From Mangifera indica (lineage: Eukaryota > Streptophyta > Magnoliopsida > Sapindales > Anacardiaceae), in NCBI RefSeq assembly GCF_011075055.1, contig NC_058138.1, positions 2,480,001 to 2,544,000 of the forward strand: a stretch of 64,000 nt of DNA, read 5' to 3'. Under the pieces are notes generated by a model. The model did not search any database. It was given only the letters and a program-made list of their open reading frames with translations, and was not told where the DNA came from. This document shows, piece by piece, positions 56,172-64,000 of this stretch. Position 1 is the first letter of the stretch. Each line of letters begins with the position of its first letter. The position numbers were made by a program, and so were the translations under genes.

Positions 56172-57068
56172 ATGGAAACAGAGTCTGTTTCCAGGGAGAG
56201 TGGTGTCCTGAAACTGGTGTATCCTGGAGGCTTCGTCCAGCTTTACGGGACCCCAATAACTGCTGCAGAAGTCATGATGCGAAACCCCAGACACTGCGTT
56301 ACCCGTCCGGATGTGTTCAAGTTTCCCTGGATTGTGGTTAACCCTGAGTCGGTTTTGAAGCCCGGAAGAGTCTTTTACGTTGTTCCGAATCACACACTTC
56401 GCCAGTTGATGCAACCGAAAGGAGGATCGAGAAACAGGGCTTTTCCAGGGGAAGATCATTCATCCCCTCGCATGAAGGTTACTTCTCGAACAGAATCTTG
56501 TATTGATGAAATGGATTTATCTACCCAACAACAAGGGCACGGTCGGATGCATAGAGAACAAGATTCAAGTGAAGTTTCCAGCGAGCTAAGCTATAATTTT
56601 CATCGGCTTGTGAATAAAGGAAATCCTGTGGTTACAGAAAACAGATTGAAAACCAGGTGTGAAGATTGGTCTGAAGACTTTTCAGGATCAAAATTTCTTG
56701 CTGGTCCTGATGAGAAATCCAAAAACAAATTCTACATAACACAATCACTAACGTTCCGGTCTCAATTTGATTTAAAAACCGAGCAAGATAACCAGGATTA
56801 TTCTCCAAAGAAACAACACAAAAACCAGCAACCAGAGCAAGAAAATCGTCAGGTCAACTTGCTCCACGAAGACAAGCCTTCGTTTTCAGTAAAGCATGAC
56901 AGCAGAACGGACAAAGTTCATGATTTCTTGCCAATTTGTGACTCAAGATTAGACCTTAACTCTTCCCAGAAGATCACTAAGTTAAAATCATGTCTGAAGA
57001 AGAACAATAATATCCCGAAACAGCGCATTTCCAAGGTTCGATTTGCTATGGATAACAAAGATCATTAG
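56172..57068 (+). CDS. PADRE (DUF4228) domain protein, 298 aa, intact
   Basis: PADRE proteins are small plant proteins, many induced by pathogens or abiotic stress; their biochemical role is not settled. The domain occupies about residues 8-95: GVLKLVYPGGFVQLYGTPIT, AAEVMMRNPRHCVTRPDVFK, FPWIVVNPESVLKPGRVFYV and VPNHTLRQLM. A long, polar, Ser/Asp/Gln-rich disordered region follows. It ends with the family's C-terminal basic motif (LKSCLKK..., RISKVRFAM). Single exon. The start is the first ATG of the frame, just upstream of the domain, and no upstream in-frame ATG was seen. Two dead relatives (8158, 36010) share a 4-nt deletion absent here, so this copy is the surviving one. It lies outside the CNL units, at the right flank of the array. 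Confidence 0.9.
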   Translation: METESVSRESGVLKLVYPGGFVQLYGTPITAAEVMMRNPRHCVTRPDVFKFPWIVVNPESVLKPGRVFYVVPNHTLRQLMQPKGGSRNRAFPGEDHSSPRMKVTSRTESCIDEMDLSTQQQGHGRMHREQDSSEVSSELSYNFHRLVNKGNPVVTENRLKTRCEDWSEDFSGSKFLAGPDEKSKNKFYITQSLTFRSQFDLKTEQDNQDYSPKKQHKNQQPEQENRQVNLLHEDKPSFSVKHDSRTDKVHDFLPICDSRLDLNSSQKITKLKSCLKKNNNIPKQRISKVRFAMDNKDH

Positions 57069-58337
57069 AATTTGGGATTAGAGGTTGAGAGAAATTCAAC
57101 AGTATGAAATTTATGAAACTAATGTAACATGTGTGCAATTTTGAAGTAAAAGAAAAAGCCAACAATTACGTCACCCAATCACATGTTGCCACATCAATTT
57201 GTGTGAATAAATTAGTAAAAAATGTTCGGACATATAGCTTTATTCCTAATGTATATGTAATCATGATAAATTTTAGAAGCATGCATTATACTGACCACAT
57301 GGAATGAAGCAAGTTTTACATATTTGGTATATGATTGAAATTTTTTCCATGTTTGATGGTTTATTGAATAAAAACTGGCCAGATTTATTGCAAACTGCAA
57401 CAAAAAATAATAAAAACTTGAATATAGGAGAGGCCAATTAAATTATCTCATTTCCAATGGGATTTCTCTCAGTCTAAGTTTACTTAAACGATGAATAATA
57501 CTTCATGTATAAATTATGGGTAATACTTACAGGTGAATTCAAACCGTGTTAGTTTTAACTCGATTGTCACCTCGGCTCAATTGAGCTCAAAACAAGCTTG
57601 GCTTAGGTGAGCTTGAGCTCAAGCCCAAAGGGTTTTATATTGTTAGTTGAGCTTGAACTTGGGAGTGTTTGGCTTGTTAGACTCGCATGTATGCAAAAGT
57701 TTTATTCAAATTGGTTAAAACGATATCATTTTGATTGATATACATCACAATAACGTCGTTACGGCCAATTTTGACTCGACTATAATACCAAGTTGAGTTT
57801 AGCTTTATCTTGTAGTCAAACTCGCACTCAACTTTTTCAAGTCAATCCGAACTTTAACTTTAACTCAATTTAGCTTGAATCCATTCTTAGTACTAATTCT
57901 AGATCCCAAAAAAAGTCAACGACTTGCTATGCACAGTAACAAGCAGCAATTAGACTATATGAACCTGTGTATTTCGGACCACCACTTCCAGAAGCTCCCA
58001 TTCCCATATCAGATAAATGGGGGGCTACCGGATTGGGCCTATCGATCCCTCCACTACCCTCCTTGAAATTCACATTTCGGACCACCACTTCCTGAATTCA
58101 AATAACTCATTACAGAATTCGGGTCACCACTCTACAACAGCTGCAATCCTGAATCAGATTTACCTCACTTCAGATACAAACTTAAAGCTAGAACCGCTCA
58201 TGTACAAGCAATATACAATATTCTATACAGAAGCTACAAACAAAATGCTTCAACCTATTAAAAATGTATGTCAAAACAATGAAAACTAAATATGTACAAG
58301 TTTCTTTCCCCGTCTTATTGCTTCTTCAGAAAGCTTT
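57069..58337. other. Convergent intergenic region between the PADRE and kinase genes
   Basis: There is no gene here. Bases 57535-57885 are rich in gctcaag/cttgagc motifs, with gaattcaaacc near the left and gcttgaatcc near the right, which resembles a worn hAT-type MITE. Two direct copies of atttcggaccaccacttcc lie at 57972 and 58072. The 3' ends of both genes should lie inside this interval. Confidence 0.55.
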
Positions 58338-61300
58338 TCATTCGTCCTTCAAATTTTCAATAAACTTGGACAGTGACCCTTGTAAATATTCTTGATATTC
58401 TTCACTGAAAACCAGATCAGACTCCCTCAAATCCCTTCCATCACTTGCCACTTTAAGTTCTTCTGATGCTGTCAATGGCATGATCAATCTGGAAGGACTC
58501 AGATTCATTTTGTTCTTGGCTTGAACCTGTAAATTTTGGGGGATTTTAGCGCTTGGTGTCCAGCAAATTGGAGTGTCTTTGCCATAGATGTCGTTTATGT
58601 ATTTTTTTGGGTAATTAGGAGTGTAATGTCCAGGTAAATTGTAAGCCATATGGTCACCAGCTATATCTCCTTCTAATATTTTAAGTGCCTGAAAAATATT
58701 TAACAAAATTCGTGGAGAATTAAATTCTAATTTGAGTAATACTATATGTACTTACAATGAGTGCAAACATGTGTTAGGTGCTACTAGGCTTTTCCTATCC
58801 CAAAAGTTAGCTTAAGGGGTGATACTTTCACTAACTTTTATACTAACACCTTATGTCTTTTTCAACCGATATGGGACAATCCAACAACCTCCCCTTATAC
58901 ACAGGGGCATCAGTTTGTTTGACACTCCATATAACTAGCCATCCAGCGCACCTTTTCCAACCATAGGGCATTGGTGTAACAAACCTCACAACCAACCATC
59001 ATAGCCCCTTTTTCAACTAATATGGGACAACCAAACAACCTCCCCTTCACACATTAAGCTATCAATTCGACTCTCCTCACAACCATCCTTCCAAAAGAGC
59101 AACGGGCTATTGGTTGGAGCTTCACATCAACTAGTCACTCTGGTGGACTCTTGGTTGGAGTTAATGCAATTGGGATTTGATACCACTAGTAGGTTCTCTG
59201 GGGCCTCTCCCACCCCAAAAACTAATTGAAGGGCCAAGGTTTTCCCTCACACTTATAAACTAACACCTAGCCCATTTTCCAACTGATTTGGGACAACCTA
59301 ACAACACAAAAACATATGTTAATGTGTCAACATGTGATTAAGTGTTAGTTTAATTCTAATTTAAAATCTCTCAATCACATGATAATATCTTTATACTTAT
59401 TTTAGTGCATGAAGTATTACTTTTCTAATTTCATGAGTTATAATAATATTTTTAAGAATTAAAATTGAGTAACACTATGTGCACTAACAGTGGGTACAAA
59501 CACTAATACGTCATTATCTGATTGAAACAAACACCTAATCACATAATAACACACCAACATTTGTATACAATATACTCATTGTTAATGCATGAAGAATTAT
59601 TGATTAGAAAATTACCTTAGACATGGTAGGTCTTTGTTCTGGAATAGAAGAAATGCATAAGCTAGCTGCATACATCATGCATTCAACTTCCTTCTTCACA
59701 TAACTTTGATCCAATCTAGGGTCTATTATTTCACTCACCATTTTCTTTTCTAGCAATGTTTTCCCCTGCATCATTAATATTCAAACAAATTAGCTCGACA
59801 ATGTCATCATAATCGATGCCCATAAATTGAGATTATGTACACTTATAATGAGTACTAATTTGTGTACTAACGATAATATGTATAATGTGATTGAATATTA
59901 CTTTATTCCTAATTCAAAATCACAAAGTCACATAGTAAAACATATTGGTTAATATATAAATTAGTACTCATTGTTAGTGCATGTAATTTTAATCCTTCAA
60001 ATATATAGACGAGTATAAAAACTGACCCAATCCATTGCAAATTGTTTTCCTGTGTTTCTTGAAAAATCAGTTGCTTTGATGCCACTTAATAGCTCCAACA
60101 AAACAACTCCGAATGCATATACATCAGCTTTCTCTGTTATGAGCCCACTCTGAGTGTATTCTGGAGCTAAATACCTTTAAAAAAAAAAAAAAAGGCAATG
60201 GAAATTCATTAGTAGATCATTAGGTAAATGACTGCTGAAAATTCTCAACCAGATATGTTTTCTTAAGGTTTATTTTATCAATTGTTCATGCAAAAGATCT
60301 CACTGCCAACATGAGTCGAGAGTCTTGGGTCAATATAAACTTATTGTCTCCCTCTCTCTCATAAGGCACCTTTTAAGGGTATAACTGTAAAGCCAACTAA
60401 GTTTAAAACGGACAAGATCTCACAATTTTAAATGACCTACTATGTGGATCTAGGCAACATCAATAGAACCATCGTCTATGGGGACAATGTCAACTGCTCT
60501 CTCCAAGCTTCAAGACCGGGGGTTGTGTTGATATCAAAAACCCACGTCGAGGCAACATCAGCAGCAACATTGTCCAAGCCCCTCAACTAGTGGTTGTATT
60601 GATGTCAAAAATAAAACATCAAACAGGAGCTGAGAGCATTGGGTTACTATAATCCCAATGCCTTTAGTGAGACGCCTTTTAAGGGCAAAACAACAAAACC
60701 ATTAAGTCATCAAAGACCAAAGTAGACAATATCTCACAACTATATGTTCGGATTAAGGCAACATCAACATCACTTATTCTAAAAGAACTAAAGATGAATC
60801 AGTACTGGAGATTTTCATACCCAAATGCACCTATGACACGAGTCTCCTCTGCTAACTGTCCATCGGCCTGCCACCTTGCCAAACCAAAGTCTCCCACCTA
60901 TTTGTATGGATAAGTTAGTAAAATTTGTTTGCACATGTAATTTTATTCTATATATATTCAGGGTAGTTCTCGAAAAAATAAAATGAATCAGAATTCAAGA
61001 GACAATGAGTTGCAGATGAAATGGAACTGACCATTGGTCTGAAGTCATGGGTGAGGAGGATGTTCTTAGGTCTAAAATCTCTATGTACAATACAACCCAC
61101 TCTGCAATCTTCATGAAGATATATCAGACCCCTAGCTGCTCCCTTTGCAACCTTCATCCTGTTCTTCCAAGACATCACCTCATCACTCTCTCCCCCTGCA
61201 AATTTTAATAAGTGTTTTTCTCAAACATAATAATATGCTATTCATCTCAAGTGATATGGTATTGAATATTGATTATGATTTTAATGTGGATCATATCATT

Positions 61301-64000
61301 GAAAAATACTACACACATTAATGAGTATAAACGTTGATGTGCCATCGCATGATTGGGTTATTATCTATAATTCAAAATCATTCAATCACATAATAACACG
61401 TTAATATTTGTACCTATTGTTTGTTGCATAAATCATTATTTTATATTATTACTAGGGTTGCAAACAAATCAAGCGGATCAACTTGATTATTGTCGAGCCA
61501 ATCTTGAGCTTGAGCAGCTCAAGTATTATACAAGCCAAGCTTATACTCAAGTTGAGCTATTTTTGAGTACTATAGTCAAGCTGAGCTGGAGCTTCTTGTT
61601 ACTTAGCTTGATAAACTCACAATTCAACTCAAGTATTCAATATAAACCCTTAAAAGTTCAAAATTTTGCACTTACACCCTTAAAATCTTACTCTCTAACT
61701 TCAAATATGAGTTAGCTGATAAATATATGAACTATGGGATTTACATAATTTGTTGAGCTGAGCTCAAGCCAAGCTCAAGTAAGCAATTTTTATCTCGAGC
61801 TCAAGTTTAAGTCTGCAATTCCCAAGCTACTCAAGCTTGAGTTTTGGATAAAGCCAATTGAGCCGAACTCAAACCCAACAATACTCAGCTTAGCTTAATT
61901 GCAACCCTAATCATTATATGTCATTTCTCTTATAGCAGAACTCTTATAAATTGATTTAGTAATAAAATAAAGTAGAACTTACCATATAAATGCTTGTCTA
62001 AGGAACCATTGCAAGCAAACTCGTATATCAGAAGCCATTCTGTGTCAATGCAATAGCCAACCAACATCACCAAATTTCTGTGTTGTGCACAGCTCAATAC
62101 CTCAACCTCAGACACAAATTCGGAGGCTCCTTGTGCACTCAACATCTTATGTTGCTTCACTGCAACAACCTGCCCATCAGGCAATACTCCCCGATATATC
62201 GTGCCATATCCACCCTCAGCCAAGAAATTCTCGCTCACGAAACCTCCTGTTGCTCTTGCAATCTCTTCATAGCTGAATTTCCTTGGTGCTTTGCCGAAAA
62301 TAGGAGCATTGTGCTTGCAAATTGAACAAAGGGGTGGTGGCATGGGTGGATGTTTGATGGAAATTGACATCGCTTTTCGAATGCTTGAGGTTCTATCTAT
62401 AATTGAAGAAGTTGGTGATGATTCAAGTGCACTTCTTGTTATGAGTTGATCATATGATTGCTTTTGCAGGGCCTCAGGTTTTTGCTGCAAGTGACGTGAA
62501 TCTATTGATCGTCGGGCTTGATACTTGGCCTTGGGTGGTGCCTTCATTGCCTTGACACTATCGAAATCTGTCATTTCTGTTTCAAAATTGACATAAAATC
62601 ATTAACAATTATAGACCTTCTCTAAGGTTTAGATAAAATTAGAAGTAAATTTGATTTAAGCCAAGCAAAGCATGGGGCTAGCTTGATCTTGGATCAAAGC
62701 TATAATGCCCAACCTGAGCTTGTTCTTGATCTCATTCTAGCTGGTGTATAGTGTCACCGCGCAAGATGAACAAATGAGTCACCTCACGCTAAGCAGTTAA
62801 GCTAAAGCTCCAAGCTGAAATTAACTCATTCAAGCTAAGTTATGGATTTGATATAAGCTAACTCAGATCAAATTTATACATCTTAAAATGTACACAGACC
62901 TTAGTGGTTTCAAAATTGGAATAACAACCCTAGAAGTTTCAGAACTATCATCTTTTTCCATTAGAAGAATAGAACTTTGTTTTTTCTATTGAAGTGATTG
63001 TACTTTCAAATTTTACTATTAAAGGGACTAAACTTTCACTATTTTCTTTAAACTAATCACCTTGTTTCTGAAACAAAATAAAATCAACAATCTTAATTGT
63101 GTTTATTTAGTACCTTCAATAGAATATATTGAAAGTTTAATCCTTTTTATAAAAAAATTTGAAAGTTCAGTTCCTTCAAAAGGAAAATTTGAAAATTCAA
63201 TCCCTTCCATTGAAAAAAAAAATGATGGTTCAATATCTCTAAATGTTGTAATCCATTTCAAAAATTTATCAATAAACTCTCCAAAGTTTACAAAAAAATT
63301 CATAAACCTCTAAAATAATCAGAAATCTTACCACTTTTTGTCTTCAAAGGGCCACTATAGCTTTTTATTTTTCTATCCAAGGAGTTTGCTGCAAATTTTC
63401 CAGGTGAGTCAAGCTCGAGAACATCAAAACTTGATGCCTTAATGTTCAATTGTTGAGATTTACTATGAGAAGCAGAATTGCTCAATGTGACTTGATCATC
63501 AGCTTCATGTTCCTGGTGGGACTTGGTATGAAGAAACAACCGGCCCCGGCGGCCAGTTTTCGACTTCTTGGGAGAAAAGGAACCATCTGTGAAGAAATTT
63601 GGACTTCCAGAGCTGAGAGTGCTTGAACTAGTGTTATCAGTTGCAGCATTTTTAGGCAGACTGACTCCAAGCATATCAGCAACAGTCGGATCACTTTCAT
63701 CTTCATCACTTGCATAAAGATTTTTCACTGTCATCGGATTAACTGCTCTCAGGATTCTCGGGATAGCATGGTCTATCAGAACCACATTGCAGGCTAATTG
63801 CTTGAGACAGAAGTCTCCTTCTTTCTTCAAGCGCCTGCAATTTTTTTTCCCAAAAAGATATTAAGTCAAATCCCTTATCAATAATACTTCATGACCATAA
63901 TGTGCTTAATGCTTCAAAATTTTGTACCTATCGAGAATGACCCAGGTTGCTTCAAGTTCTTTGGCATGAGCGGCAACCGAGCCCAGCTCTGCATCACCTA
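58338..64000 (-). CDS. UspA-domain protein kinase (At5g56790 / SELMODRAFT_444075-like), 5' end beyond window
   Basis: Cytoplasmic receptor-like kinase with an N-terminal universal-stress-protein-like domain. Exons on the - strand: 64000-63928 ([20 protein letters not shown]), 63834-63332, 62576-61983, 61195-61032, 60897-60821, 60174-60027, 59765-59616 and 58688-58338 (stop). All introns are GT-AG and phases agree. Kinase motifs: [65 protein letters not shown] and a C-lobe through EQRPTMSK. The Lys, HRD and DFG residues are all present although relatives are often labelled 'inactive'; the usual Met after HRD is Phe. The C-terminal tail of 116 residues follows the family pattern ([14 protein letters not shown]). 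Introns hold several MITEs. The gene is not part of the duplicated array. Confidence 0.9.
59300..59425. mobile_element. Palindromic MITE in a kinase intron (1)
   Basis: A partial copy of a self-complementary family: left arm with atgtgtcaacatgtgattaa, right arm with caatcacatgataatatc and tagtgcatgaagtattac. Further left-arm pieces lie near 58735-58775. Confidence 0.5.
59468..59601. mobile_element. Palindromic MITE in a kinase intron (2)
   Basis: The left arm agtaacactatgtgcactaa pairs with the right arm ttgttaatgcatgaagaatt. The inner parts (ctaatacgtcattatctgat and aatcacataataacacacca) are also complementary, so the ~134-bp unit could fold into a hairpin. Confidence 0.6.
59834..59990. mobile_element. 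Palindromic MITE in a kinase intron (3)
   Basis: Same family: the left arm tatgtacacttataatgagt and the right arm actcattgttagtgcatgta are complementary, with a loop around taattcaaaatcac. Confidence 0.55.
60180..60800. other. Kinase intron with an internal imperfect repeat
   Basis: No gene. Two related stretches (60310-60540 and 60600-60750) share gagtcttgggt/gagcattgggtt, aaggcaccttttaagggt/gagacgccttttaagggc and agatctcacaa. This is an old tandem duplication or a decayed repeat of unknown type. Confidence 0.45.
61295..61445. mobile_element. Palindromic MITE in a kinase intron (4)
   Basis: Same family: gatgtgccatcgcatgattg near the left and caatcacataataacacgtt near the right are near-complementary around the loop ctataattcaaaatc. 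Confidence 0.55.
61453..61909. mobile_element. hAT-like MITE in a kinase intron (457 bp)
   Basis: The ends tagggttgcaaacaaatcaa and (reverse complement) tagggttgcaattaagctaa form inverted repeats. The flanking octamers attattac (61445-61452) and atcattat (61910-61917) match at 6 of 8. The interior is rich in gagctcaag motifs. Decayed relatives start at about 872, 34654 and 54657. Confidence 0.65.

Noticed and set aside
57535..57885. Complete hAT MITE downstream of the PADRE gene
   Set aside because: The motif content fits, but the ends are too diverged and no 8-bp duplication was found, so it is noted only within the spacer.

Overview
The window is nuclear DNA of a flowering plant, almost certainly a eudicot. 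It is AT-rich, has GT/AG introns, and carries CC-NB-LRR (CNL) immune receptor genes of the At4g27190/RPS2-like type, plastid-type ferrochelatase sequence, a PADRE/DUF4228 gene, LORELEI-like (LLG) genes, a UspA-kinase gene and plant transposons (MULE, hAT, Ty1/copia, TRIM). I cannot name the species.

The main structure is a complex tandem array. Three long CNL genes lie on the + strand (NLR1 13425-16841, NLR2 25702-28869, NLR3 46039-49470). They alternate with decayed ferrochelatase-1-like (FC) fragments (1-476, 9290-10270, 16990-19655, 30560-33890, 42480-44175, 50850-54205), three LLG copies on the - strand (10690-12572 dead, 20287-20882 apparently intact, 22277-23795 dead) and three PADRE copies (8158-9085 dead, 36010-36791 dead, 56172-57068 intact). 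A relic of a fourth CNL 3' end lies at 10275-10510. An AT-rich block of about 1.7 kb follows the FC 3' ends three times (477-2160, 34190-35900, 54206-55945). The first and third copies are nearly identical, so the array probably continues to the left of the window.

Transposons have been laid over this array, and several have exact target-site duplications: a 3.5-kb MULE (3591-7132, 9-bp TSD), two hAT-like elements inside LLG copies (10959-12239 and 22483-23447, checked against empty sites in the paralogues), and a copia element (36797-42136, 5-bp TSD) inside a dead PADRE copy. The copia element itself carries a 563-bp TRIM (37725-38287, 5-bp TSD).

The right edge, 58338-64000, is a single-copy-looking multi-exon gene on the - strand, open at its 5' end. 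It encodes a cytoplasmic protein kinase with an N-terminal UspA-like domain. Its introns contain several palindromic MITEs.

Functionally this looks like an immune-receptor cluster evolving by unequal exchange. NLR3 is a mosaic of NLR1-like and NLR2-like tracts. NLR2 has a 1-nt deletion that cuts off its last ~80 residues. NLR1 has lost a splice donor that NLR2 and NLR3 keep, and with it the 3' exons that would give the others a lysine-rich tail. The FC copies all lack the same internal exon, so they were already dead when amplified.
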